A stretch of 33,833 bases of DNA. Origin: Pyrinomonadaceae bacterium. Lineage in GTDB: Bacteria > Acidobacteriota > Blastocatellia > Pyrinomonadales > Pyrinomonadaceae. The first letter of the stretch is position 1, and every line of letters starts with the position of its first letter. The stretch covers positions 1 to 33,833 of the forward strand of contig JAVEDE010000101.1 of the NCBI GenBank assembly GCA_030841105.1, in the 5' to 3' direction. A program made the position numbers and the translations under genes. Shown piece after piece: positions 18,311 to 25,296 of the stretch. Below the pieces are notes generated by a model. It saw only the letters and a program-made list of their open reading frames with translations. It made no database searches and was not told the origin of the DNA.

Positions 18311-18355
18311 GAAACAGCCGCCCGCGATCTTCAATGAATCACGGGCGGCTGTTTC
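18311..18355 (+). terminator. Intrinsic terminator after the decaheme cytochrome gene
   Basis: A perfect 14-bp stem, GAAACAGCCGCCCG (18311-18324) with CGGGCGGCTGTTTC (18342-18355), encloses a 17-nt loop and is followed by GTTTA. It begins 19 bases after the stop codon. The descending arm is the first copy of the tandem repeat that follows. Confidence 0.8.
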
Positions 18356-18460
18356 GTTTACCGACGAGGGGCGGTTATTTCATTCAACGGTCAGGACGGC
18401 TATTTCATTCAGCGATCAGGCGCGGCTATTTCATGTAGAACATCGGGGTTGGCTATTTCG
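18347..18460 (+). repeat. Degenerate 25-27 bp tandem repeat derived from a terminator arm
   Basis: The motif GGCTATTTCAT and variants recurs five times, starting at 18347, 18373, 18398, 18424 and 18451, with steps of 26, 25, 26 and 27 bp. The first copy is the 3' arm of the terminator stem. The last overlaps the stop codon of the minus-strand ferredoxin/MBL gene. Text between copies is partly conserved (ATTCAACGGTCAGGA, ATTCAGCGATCAGG). Confidence 0.7.
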
Positions 18461-19331
18461 TGTTTCGCATCCACTCGATGCAGCGTCTGAGGTGCGCCTG
18501 CATGCCTTCGGCCGTGTCGGAATGGATGCGCCCGTGGCCGGGCAGCACCCACTCGAAACGTTTCGAGAGTAGCTTCTCCATCGAGCGCGTCTGCTCCGCC
18601 CACGAATACCAGGCGACGCTGCGAAAGGCCGTCAGCGTCTCTCGCGCGGGCGACCACGCGAGGTGATCGCCCGTGAAGAGATATTTGTCTCGATAGAGCA
18701 GCAGCATGTGGCCGCGCGTGTGGCCGGGCACGGGGATAACTTTCAGTTCCCCGTCGAGCGCCACCTCCGCCTCGCCTGCGACGACGCGTTCGACGCCGTA
18801 TCGCTCCGCGCCGTCCGCCGCGTGCATCACGCGCGTGCAGTTGAAGCGCGCGGCAAACTTCGCGTGGTCGGCGATGTCGTCCGCGTGCGTGAGAAACATC
18901 TGCCTGACGCCGCCCAAGCGTTCGATGCGTTTGACGAGCCGCGAGGCGAAGCGCGGCGAATCAACGAGCACGTTCCCGCCCTCGCTCTCCGGCCGCACGA
19001 TCAGGTAGCTCCACGCGCCGAAGCTCGCCTCGGACGTGAAGCCGCAGAAGTAGACGTTCTCGGAGACGCGCGCGGGGTAGGCGTCCACGGCGGCGCGCGT
19101 GTCGTGGTGTGTGAGCGTGCCGATTGAAGCGGTGGGGCAAGCGACGAGCGCCATTAGCGCGCGCACGTTTTCCTCTTCGGTCGCGGGCTGGCGGTAGACG
19201 CTCGACTGATCACCGTGGTCGCGAAAGGTCGCGGGCGCGATCTGGCGACAGGCGTCGCAGTCAATACACGTCGCGTCAACGTAAAAATCGCCCGCGACGT
19301 TCTCCGGTAAGCGTTGTGCGACCGAGGCCAT
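18453..19331 (-). CDS. Ferredoxin-metallo-beta-lactamase fold fusion protein
   Basis: A 292-residue cytoplasmic protein. Residues about 14-75 are a [4Fe-4S] ferredoxin-like domain with Cys22, Cys25, Cys28 and Cys65 (CIDCDAC and ACPTAS). Residues about 90-290 are a metallo-beta-lactamase fold. Metal-ligand motifs are LTHADDIADH (His149, Asp151-Asp152, Asp155, His156), PGHTRGH (His204), TGDH (Asp222) and PGHG (His266). The first motif departs from the usual THxHxDH, but this wording is known from ferredoxin-fused members of the fold in plants and bacteria. The frame is open to 19418, but the ATG at 19331 begins the conserved sequence and the region upstream is repeat DNA. A hydrolase linked to an iron-sulfur cluster is likely; the substrate is unknown. 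Confidence 0.85.
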   Translation of the reverse strand: MASVAQRLPENVAGDFYVDATCIDCDACRQIAPATFRDHGDQSSVYRQPATEEENVRALMALVACPTASIGTLTHHDTRAAVDAYPARVSENVYFCGFTSEASFGAWSYLIVRPESEGGNVLVDSPRFASRLVKRIERLGGVRQMFLTHADDIADHAKFAARFNCTRVMHAADGAERYGVERVVAGEAEVALDGELKVIPVPGHTRGHMLLLYRDKYLFTGDHLAWSPARETLTAFRSVAWYSWAEQTRSMEKLLSKRFEWVLPGHGRIHSDTAEGMQAHLRRCIEWMRNTK

Positions 19332-19335
19332 GTGG

Positions 19336-19451
19336 ATAGTTTCAGGTTTCAGGTTGAAAGTTTCAAGTTCAAAACGGCGGCGAATATTCTCCTTAGCTCG
19401 AAAGCGGCCGTTTCCCAAACTTGAAGCCTGAAACTTGAAACCTGAAACTAT
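19336..19451. repeat. Long inverted repeat with RGTTTCA heptamer arms
   Basis: The left arm 19336-19370 and the reverse complement of the right arm 19417-19451 match at 29 of 35 positions, and the outer 16 bp are identical. Each arm reads as degenerate 7-mers of the RGTTTCA type (AGTTTCA, GGTTTCA and variants). The central 46 nt include CGAATATTCTCC and are not repeated. It fills the spacer between the DUF3309 gene and the ferredoxin/MBL gene. Confidence 0.8.
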
Positions 19452-19454
19452 TCC

Positions 19455-19607
19455 TCAGATGCGCTTCAACAGGATGAGAATGAGGATGATCAGAAGGATG
19501 ATGCCGAGCGTGCCGCTGGGGTAATAGCCCCAGCCACGGCTGTGCGGCCACGCCGGGGCTGCGCCGATCAGAAGGACGATCAGGATCACGATTATGATGA
19601 TGGTCAT
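19455..19607 (-). CDS. DUF3309-type small membrane protein
   Basis: A 50-residue peptide below the usual size cut-off. It has two very hydrophobic helices (residues 2-16, rich in Ile/Val/Leu, and 34-47) joined by the loop PAWPHSRGWGYYPSG, which is the hallmark of the DUF3309 family. It ends LLKRI. AGGAG lies seven bases before the ATG at 19607. Family members are short, widespread in proteobacteria and acidobacteria, and of unknown function; they probably insert in the cytoplasmic membrane as a hairpin. It lies between the M20 amidohydrolase gene and an inverted repeat. Two 12-bp direct repeats lie upstream (19633-19667). Confidence 0.88.
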   Translation of the reverse strand: MTIIIIVILIVLLIGAAPAWPHSRGWGYYPSGTLGIILLIILILILLKRI

Positions 19608-19632
19608 AACAAGTCTCCTCTCTCGAAGTTTG

Positions 19633-19667
19633 TCGTCGCGAGTCTTGAGCAGTTATCGTCGCGAGTC
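19633..19667. repeat. 12-bp direct repeat upstream of the DUF3309 gene
   Basis: TCGTCGCGAGTC occurs at 19633-19644 and 19656-19667, 23 bp apart (about two helical turns). A weaker GCGAGT copy starts at 19677. It lies 26-60 bp upstream of the DUF3309 start and could be a regulator site. No matching regulator is known here. Confidence 0.45.
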
Positions 19668-19757
19668 GTTACCGAAGCGAGTTTCGTGATTGAAGTGGTT
19701 CGTCGCGGTAGAGACTATGCCGCGCGCGGCCGCCGATCAATGTTTTTTATGCCGCGT

Positions 19758-21101
19758 TCAGCGTTTCGCCGCCTGCCGGTCGAGGTAATCGAGCAGCACG
19801 TTGGACATGACCTTGACGCCGACAACGAGGCTCTCCTCGTCAACGTCGAACTCCGGCGTGTGCCACCCGGCGTTGATGCCGCGCGCGCGGTTGCCGACGC
19901 CGAGGAAGAAGTAGAAGCCGGGCACGATTTTCTGGAAGTAGGAGAAATCCTCTGCGGGCATGAACGGCTTGAGCACGAGCGCGTTCTCCGCGCCGACGAC
20001 GCGGCGGATGGTGGGCAACGTCTCTTCGACGAGCGACGGCTCGTTGTAGGTGACAGGGTTGCTGCCCTCCATGTTCAACTCGAACGTCGCGCCGTAAGCG
20101 GCCGTCACGTGCATGAGCGTCTCGCGCATCAACTCGATGGCGCGCTCGCGCACTTTGTCGTTGTGCGTGCGCATCGTGCCGGTCAGCCGTACCTCATTGG
20201 CGATAACGTTGAAGCGCGTGCCGCCCTGAATCGTGCCGACGGTGATGACGAGCGGTTCGAGCGGATCGATCCGGCGGCTGCGGATGTGTTGCAGCGCGAG
20301 GACGCATTCAGAGGCGACGACCACAGCGTCCACGCCCAACTGCGGCTGCGCGCCGTGTGCGCCCTTGCCGCGAACGACGATTGAGAACGTGTCGGACGAG
20401 GCCATCGCCGCGCCGCTGTGATAACCGATCTGCCCGGCCTGCACGTTCGGCTCGGTGTGGAGGCCGAAGATAGCCTGCGGGCGCGGGTTCTCCAACGCGC
20501 CCTCCTTGATCATCAGGGGCGCGCCGCCCTCTTCGCCCGCGGGAGGCCCCTCCTCTGCGGGCTGGAAGATGAACTTGACCGTCCCGCTGATCTCCGATCG
20601 CATCCGGCTCAAGACTTCAGCGACGCCCAGCCCCACGGTCGTGTGTACGTCGTGGCCGCACGCGTGCTTGACGCCCGGCGTCTGCGACTTGTAGGGCACG
20701 TCGTTCGTCTCTTGAATCGGCAGCGCGTCCATGTCTGCGCGCACGGCGACAACCGCGCCGGGCTTCCCGCCCTTGAGCACGGCGACGACGCCGTGGCGCG
20801 CGACGTTCGTCCGCACCTCGTCGAAACCGAGCGACTTCAAACGTTCGGCGACGACGCGTGCGGTGCGCTCCTCGCGGTTGGAGAGTTCGGGGTGCATGTG
20901 AAAGTCGCGCCGCTGCGCGACGAGTTGCGTGCGCAACGCCTCGGCCGCCCGCGCGATGCGCTCGTCGCGCGCGGAGGCTTGAGCGTTTGCGCCCGTCGCG
21001 TTCGCCACATTCGTAGGACGCGGCGCGGTCAATTGTTGCGCGGGCGAGTTCAGGCAGAGCGCGAGGAGCAGCGCGAGAAGTTTCAAGTGTCTTTTCATCA
21101 T
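19758..21101 (-). CDS. M20 family metallo-amidohydrolase, exported
   Basis: A 447-residue hydrolase of the M20D type (N-acyl-amino acid, hippurate or IAA-amino acid hydrolases). An N-terminal signal peptide of about 21 residues (MMKRHLKLLALLLALCLNS) suggests export, unusual for the mostly cytoplasmic family. Catalytic and metal motifs are present: HMHPELS (68-74), RADMDALP (121-128), HACGHD (146-151, with Cys148 and His150), PAEEG (Glu183-Glu184) and GLHTEP (His215). The dimerisation domain follows at about 230-340. Expected reaction: hydrolysis of an amide bond in an N-acyl amino acid; the true substrate cannot be read from sequence. Its start lies 27 bases after the stop of the DUF6328 gene, across a triple 11-mer spacer with no Shine-Dalgarno. 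Confidence 0.88.
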   Translation of the reverse strand: MMKRHLKLLALLLALCLNSPAQQLTAPRPTNVANATGANAQASARDERIARAAEALRTQLVAQRRDFHMHPELSNREERTARVVAERLKSLGFDEVRTNVARHGVVAVLKGGKPGAVVAVRADMDALPIQETNDVPYKSQTPGVKHACGHDVHTTVGLGVAEVLSRMRSEISGTVKFIFQPAEEGPPAGEEGGAPLMIKEGALENPRPQAIFGLHTEPNVQAGQIGYHSGAAMASSDTFSIVVRGKGAHGAQPQLGVDAVVVASECVLALQHIRSRRIDPLEPLVITVGTIQGGTRFNVIANEVRLTGTMRTHNDKVRERAIELMRETLMHVTAAYGATFELNMEGSNPVTYNEPSLVEETLPTIRRVVGAENALVLKPFMPAEDFSYFQKIVPGFYFFLGVGNRARGINAGWHTPEFDVDEESLVVGVKVMSNVLLDYLDRQAAKR

Positions 21102-21131
21102 AGGAGTGTCATAGGGGCGTCATAGTGGTCA
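21099..21131 (-). repeat. Three tandem 11-mers spanning a gene junction
   Basis: CATAGGAGTGT (21099-21109), CATAGGGGCGT (21110-21120) and CATAGTGGTCA (21121-21131) lie head to tail. On the minus strand each ends in an ATG. The last copy contains the stop codon of the DUF6328 gene and the first contains the start of the M20 gene. Confidence 0.55.
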
Positions 21132-22106
21132 GACGGCTTTCATGCGCGGCGCGCTTTCGTGCGTCCGTGCGTGGGCGCGCCGCCGGCCGCGCCGGTAGGC
21201 GGTGAAGCCGAACCAGAGTCCGTAGAAAAAGAGTAGACCGGCCGCAGCGGCGACGATCGAGAACGGGACGGAGTTTGTCGCTTTGCGCAGGACGACGTAG
21301 AGGCTGCCGTTGATGCCGAGCGCGAGCGGGATCATCGCCGCGACGAGCAGGCGGCTCGCGACGCCGTAGAAATGCTCCGTCAGTTCCCCGCGCTCGACGA
21401 TGCGGTGATACGCGGCGGGCGTCATCAAGAGGACAATGCTGAGCGCGACGCACGTGAGGCTCGCCAGATGCACGTACTTGGAGGACGCGGGAAGTTTATC
21501 GAAAGACTCCATCAGGATCGTCACGAACTGAAAGCCGAGGAGCGCCTGCGCGCCCGGCAGCACCGTCCGCGCCTCGGTCAGCGCGTGCTTGATCTTGTCT
21601 TTAGTCTTCGTCTTCTTTTCCGCGTCGTCGCCCTTCGCCCTGCTCATCTCCCTCGCCTCCCTGATCGCGGGTTCGCGCGCCGCGCGCCCCAAGAACTCCC
21701 AGCCCCACCAGAAAAAGAGCGCGACGCACGCGGCGACGAGTCCGGCCACGACGCCGTATGTCGTCCCCTTCAACTTCTCCACGAAGACGAACAAGTTGAC
21801 GCCCAACCCGAGCGCGAAGGGCAAGAGCGCAAACGCCATCACGTTCGACGCGAAACGTTCGACGGCTTTCGTGTCCTCGCCGTCCTCCACGAGTTGGTGA
21901 TACGCGGCAGGCCACATCAGCAACGCCACGACGACGAGCATCAGGCCGATTGCCCCCGCGATGAGAAACTGCGCGTGCCGCGTCAAGTGCTCGAACCCCG
22001 GCTCGAAGACGGCGCGGTTGAGAAAACCGAGCAACACCTGCGCGCCGAGCACGAGCATGCGAGCCTCGTCCAAAGTGTTCGACACTTTGTCTTTCAACTT
22101 CGCCAT
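21129..22106 (-). CDS. Membrane protein with two tandem DUF6328 domains
   Basis: A 325-residue polytopic membrane protein of unknown function. Two similar halves, about 5-140 and 170-305, each start with a helix of the type EAR(M/T)VLxGAQ(V/A)LLGF. Each then has two hydrophobic segments around a (M/T)(W/P)PAAYH(Q/R)(L/I)VE motif, followed by two more membrane segments. A charged linker (about 150-172, Lys/Asp/Glu-rich) joins the halves. Single-domain DUF6328 proteins are common, so this is an internal duplication. The ATG at 22106 is preferred over the longer frame because AAGGGG lies seven bases upstream and the conserved domain begins there. It probably shares a transcript with the M20 gene downstream. 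Confidence 0.8.
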   Translation of the reverse strand: MAKLKDKVSNTLDEARMLVLGAQVLLGFLNRAVFEPGFEHLTRHAQFLIAGAIGLMLVVVALLMWPAAYHQLVEDGEDTKAVERFASNVMAFALLPFALGLGVNLFVFVEKLKGTTYGVVAGLVAACVALFFWWGWEFLGRAAREPAIREAREMSRAKGDDAEKKTKTKDKIKHALTEARTVLPGAQALLGFQFVTILMESFDKLPASSKYVHLASLTCVALSIVLLMTPAAYHRIVERGELTEHFYGVASRLLVAAMIPLALGINGSLYVVLRKATNSVPFSIVAAAAGLLFFYGLWFGFTAYRRGRRRAHARTHESAPRMKAV

Positions 22107-22201
22107 CGAATAACCCCTTGAAACCTGTCGCGGTATTTTGCCCGCATCATAGCGCACGCGCCTCTCCTAAGCCACCTACTTTTTCGCCCGCGCCCGCGAC
22201 A

Positions 22202-22247
22202 AACTAAAAGGCGAGGCCGCCCGTAGACGGCCTCGCCCTCTTTAGTT
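22202..22247 (-). terminator. Bidirectional-looking terminator after the secreted protein gene
   Basis: GGCGAGGCCG (22210-22219) pairs perfectly with CGGCCTCGCC (22228-22237) around an 8-nt loop. Outer AACTAAA (22202-22208) pairs with TTTAGTT (22241-22247), giving A/T tails on both sides. It starts 14 bases past the stop of the secreted protein gene (minus). Confidence 0.82.
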
Positions 22248-22260
22248 AGTGGGTATGAAA

Positions 22261-23121
22261 CTACTTCCCGTTGCTGACGTAGCTCACGCAGTCGCCCTGA
22301 TTCTTGAACGAAGACCCGTCGGCGCGCTTCACGCCGTTGTAGCCGCCGTTCTTGCACTGATCTTTATTCGTCGCAACGCGGAACGGATCGAAGTTGTAAG
22401 TGATGCACGAGCCATCAATGCCACCCGTGCCGATGGAGAGGGCATCAACGTTGGCATCCAGCGTGGGATTTCCGCTGCCCTGATTCACACCATACCCGCC
22501 GAGGATAACGGCGTCGGGATTGTTTGCCACGATGTAGTTCCAAGTGACATAACAACTGAAGGCGCACACGCCGGGAATCGCTCTGGACGACCACCAGATA
22601 GCGTTACCGCCTTTGTAGGCGTCCCACGTTTGCCATTCACCACTTACGACTGCGCCTTGATCCGTGTTGTAAACAGGTTCAAAGACGAGAGTCGTAAAAC
22701 CACCGGGGGCTGCACCGTTTTCGTCAACCACCATGTTAATGGATGTCACCTGTTGCAAATTGCCCGCCGTCCGGTAGGTGGAGTAGCCCATCTTGTTGAT
22801 GTCGGCCAGTTTCGTACCGACGTGATCGAAGTTGAAAAGGAATACTTTATCACTGCCACCGAGCGTTTTCAGATTGAGGCTGCCGACACCGAGGGGCGGT
22901 TGCTCAGGCCCGGCGACGAATGCGCCGACGCCGGGCGTCGCGGCGCGCGTATAGAGTACCCAGTTGTCCGTCGGCGGCGTGTTCTCGGCCTGCCGTGTGA
23001 CATCGCTCTCCGTCACGATGGCTGTCTCACATGACGAGTCCTGAGCGAAGCTGATCGAGGTCGCGGCGAGCGCGACGAGGGCAACAACTAACGTGAACAA
23101 AAACAATTTCGTGGATTTCAT
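22261..23121 (-). CDS. Secreted protein of unknown function with Cys-rich C-terminal motif
   Basis: A 286-residue exported protein with a clear signal peptide (1-26, cleavage after SFA). The body is beta-rich and Gly/Asn/Thr-rich, with several Trp and Tyr (for example NAIWWSSRAIPG), like extracellular carbohydrate-binding or lectin-like proteins, but no family was recognised. The last ~35 residues carry DQCKNGGYNGV followed by FKNQGDCVSYV, a short two-Cys motif found at the C-terminus of many unrelated secreted bacterial proteins, probably a disulfide-bonded mini-domain. AGGAG lies 11 bases before the ATG at 23121. The gene is monocistronic: a candidate promoter (23217-23244) lies upstream and a strong terminator downstream. 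Confidence 0.75.
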   Translation of the reverse strand: MKSTKLFLFTLVVALVALAATSISFAQDSSCETAIVTESDVTRQAENTPPTDNWVLYTRAATPGVGAFVAGPEQPPLGVGSLNLKTLGGSDKVFLFNFDHVGTKLADINKMGYSTYRTAGNLQQVTSINMVVDENGAAPGGFTTLVFEPVYNTDQGAVVSGEWQTWDAYKGGNAIWWSSRAIPGVCAFSCYVTWNYIVANNPDAVILGGYGVNQGSGNPTLDANVDALSIGTGGIDGSCITYNFDPFRVATNKDQCKNGGYNGVKRADGSSFKNQGDCVSYVSNGK

Positions 23122-23188
23122 CTTTACTCTGTCTCCTAAAGGGGGCGAGCTCCGCGCACGGGCGCGGGGCTGGGGGTTTTAAAGTCTG

Positions 23189-23211
23189 GGGAGCGACAAA
23201 CACACGCTCCC
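23189..23211 (-). other. Leader stem-loop of the secreted protein gene
   Basis: GGGAGCG (23189-23195) and CGCTCCC (23205-23211) form a perfect 7-bp stem around a 9-nt loop. It lies directly after the candidate promoter on the minus strand, so it would form at the very 5' end of the mRNA. Confidence 0.5.
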
Positions 23212-23216
23212 GCGGT

Positions 23217-23244
23217 TTTATACGAGTTACACACTCCGCGTTAA
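23217..23244 (-). promoter_or_regulatory. Candidate promoter of the secreted protein gene
   Basis: On the minus strand TTAACG (23244-23239), a 16-bp spacer, then TATAAA (23222-23217), matching the sigma70 boxes at 4 of 6 and 5 of 6 positions. Transcription would start near 23211, giving a leader of about 90 bases. Confidence 0.38.
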
Positions 23245-23531
23245 GCAAAAGAGGACAGCCATGTCACTAGGACATCTCCGGCTCACTCCTGCGTGATGGC
23301 ACAAAGTCTGTACTCAATTTCGGAATTATTTGTCTGTCGGACGGAAGGAAAAACTGGCGCGGCCTTCGCTCTGGACAGAACCTGTTGACGGGACACCTCC
23401 CGGCGAGTGCGGCTAACATCGCGGAGAGGTGATCGGGCGTCCGTTGAAATGCTCGCGGACTTTAGTTCATGTCGAATTCCCTGTCAACTTGTACGGCTCT
23501 TATAAAAGGCTAATGGGCGAAGTGTTCCAAC

Positions 23532-25079
23532 TCACTCGCCCGTTTTGAAGTGTCTCGCGAGTTCGCGCTTGAGCAGTTTGCCGGTCGGGCCTTTGGGCAT
23601 TTCGTCGAGGAAGCGGACGGTCTTCGGGCACTTGAAGTCGGCGAGATGAGCGCGGCAAAACTCCATGAGTTCAACGGCGGACGCTTTCGCGCCTTCCTTC
23701 AAGACGACGAAGGCGGCCACCTCTTCGCCGTAGAGTTCGTCTGGCACGCCGACGGTGGCGGCCGAGGCGACGGCCGGGTGCGTGTAGAGCAGTTCGTCAA
23801 TTTCGCGCGGGTAGATGTTTTCGCCGCCGCGGATGATCATGTCCGACTTGCGATCCGCAATGTAGAGAAAATCATCTGCGTCGCGGTAGCCGATATCGCC
23901 CGTGTGAAACCAGCCGCCGCGGAAAGCCTCAATCGTGGCGGCCTCGTTTTTGTAGTAGCCCTTGAAAATGTTCTCGCCGCGCAGCACGATCTCGCCGAGT
24001 TCGCCCGTCGCGACTTCCCTCTCGTCTTCGCCGAACACTTTGATCTCGCAGCCGATTGACTGCCCGCACGAACCGGGGCGGCGGCGCGCGTCGGGCGGGT
24101 TAAAGGTCGCGCGCACGGTTGACTCCGACAGGCCGTAGCCTTCGATGACGAGGCAATTGAACGTCTCCTCGAAGCGGCGCAGGACTTCGGCGGGCACGGG
24201 CGCAGAGCCGCACAGGGCGAAGCGCAGTTGCTCGCGGCGGAAGCCTTCGGGCACGCCTTCCGGGTAGGTGGCGAGAAGCATCGAGAGCATCGTCGCCACC
24301 GAGCCGAACGAGGTGACTTCGTAGCCGGAGACGATCTGCCAGAAGCGCGACGCGGAGAAGCGCGGGCTGACGACGCTCGCGCCGCCCGCGTACATCGCCG
24401 CGACGGTCGTCACCATCACGGCGTTCATGTGAAAGAGCGGCATCACGGAGAGCAGGCGGTCGGCGGGCGTGAACTTTAACCAACGGACGATCTGCCGTGC
24501 GTTCGCCAGCAAGTTTCCGTGCGTCAGCAGGCAGCCTTTGGGTTTCCCGGTCGTGCCCGAAGTGTAGATGATGATCGCCTCGTCGTCGCGTTCGAGCGCG
24601 AGTTCGCGCCATGCGCGTGCGGGCGGCGCGTCGCAATCGGCGTTCACTTTCGCCGCGTCGTCAAACTCAAGCGCGGCGTTGAGACTCGACACCTCCGCTC
24701 GAACGCGCGCCGCCGTGTCGCGGAACTGCGAATGGTAGAGCAGCAACTTCGCGTCCGAGTTGCCGACGACGTAGGCGGCCTCTTCCGGCTTGAGCAGAGA
24801 GTTGACCGGCCCGGCGAGCGCGCCCGTTTTGAAACAGGCGAAATAGGCGATGACGTATTCCGCGCCGTTCGGCAGGAGCAGGCTCACCACGTCGCCGCGC
24901 CCGACGCCGTGCGCCGCGAGCGTGTCGCACGTTTGGTTGACGGCCGCGTCGAACTCGGCGTAAGTCCAACTCCGCCCGTCGTGCGTGTCGGAGAGAAAAG
25001 TTTTGTCTGGCGTTTCGGCGGCGCGGAGTTCGAGCAGTTCGCGCATGCTGCGGTAAGGGTTGGTCGGGTCGGTGTTCAT
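23532..25079 (-). CDS. AMP-dependent acyl-CoA synthetase/ligase
   Basis: A 515-residue enzyme of the ANL superfamily, which activates a carboxylic acid with ATP to an acyl-adenylate and then transfers it to CoA. The nucleotide loop YTSGTTGKPKG is at 172-182. The adenylate-site motif HTGD is at 392-395 and the hinge DRKSDMIIRGGENIYP begins at 409. The C-terminal catalytic Lys is Lys501 in GPTGKLLKREL. Length and motif set fit fatty-acid or aryl-acid CoA ligases such as the FadD/CaiC group; the substrate cannot be fixed by eye. It starts at ATG 25079 with no clear Shine-Dalgarno and is divergent from the aldehyde dehydrogenase. Aldehyde oxidation there could supply its acid substrate, but this is only an inference. 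Confidence 0.9.
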   Translation of the reverse strand: MNTDPTNPYRSMRELLELRAAETPDKTFLSDTHDGRSWTYAEFDAAVNQTCDTLAAHGVGRGDVVSLLLPNGAEYVIAYFACFKTGALAGPVNSLLKPEEAAYVVGNSDAKLLLYHSQFRDTAARVRAEVSSLNAALEFDDAAKVNADCDAPPARAWRELALERDDEAIIIYTSGTTGKPKGCLLTHGNLLANARQIVRWLKFTPADRLLSVMPLFHMNAVMVTTVAAMYAGGASVVSPRFSASRFWQIVSGYEVTSFGSVATMLSMLLATYPEGVPEGFRREQLRFALCGSAPVPAEVLRRFEETFNCLVIEGYGLSESTVRATFNPPDARRRPGSCGQSIGCEIKVFGEDEREVATGELGEIVLRGENIFKGYYKNEAATIEAFRGGWFHTGDIGYRDADDFLYIADRKSDMIIRGGENIYPREIDELLYTHPAVASAATVGVPDELYGEEVAAFVVLKEGAKASAVELMEFCRAHLADFKCPKTVRFLDEMPKGPTGKLLKRELARHFKTGE

Positions 25080-25090
25080 TATAATTCAGA

Positions 25091-25119
25091 TTGCAACGCC
25101 TGCGGCTGTGCGGTATAAA
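25091..25119 (+). promoter_or_regulatory. Candidate promoter for the aldehyde dehydrogenase
   Basis: TTGCAA (25091-25096), exactly 17 bp, then TATAAA (25114-25119), matching the sigma70 boxes at 4 of 6 and 5 of 6 positions. It lies in the 217-bp spacer between the divergent acyl-CoA synthetase and aldehyde dehydrogenase genes and leaves a leader of about 170 bases. Confidence 0.45.
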
Positions 25120-25296
25120 GTGCAGGCAAACTGAGGCGACGCGAAACTCCCGCACGCACATGCGCCGCGAGACGCGCGCGCCACAGCTTAGCGAAACGCT
25201 CCCAACTCTACAATCGTTAAAGCTCCGGCACTGTTACGCTCCGCAACCAGACGCACAGGTCGCATCCTTAGTTGACGCGCGACCGCAACGCTTTCT

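Larger units (their letters stand above)
23122..23531. other. Intergenic region between the acyl-CoA synthetase and secreted protein genes
   Basis: A 410-bp gap. Its left part holds the leader, a hairpin (23189-23211) and a candidate promoter of the minus-strand secreted protein gene. The rest (about 23250-23531), downstream of the acyl-CoA synthetase stop, shows no convincing gene, riboswitch or terminator. Confidence 0.5.

Noticed and set aside
18347..18460. Tandem repeat considered as a CRISPR array
   Set aside because: Units are only about 12 bp well conserved, spacers are similar to each other and shorter than true spacers, and no cas gene is present.
23250..23531. Possible riboswitch or small RNA in the gap after the acyl-CoA synthetase gene
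   Set aside because: No known conserved core was recognised and no stable stem with a T-run was found by eye.
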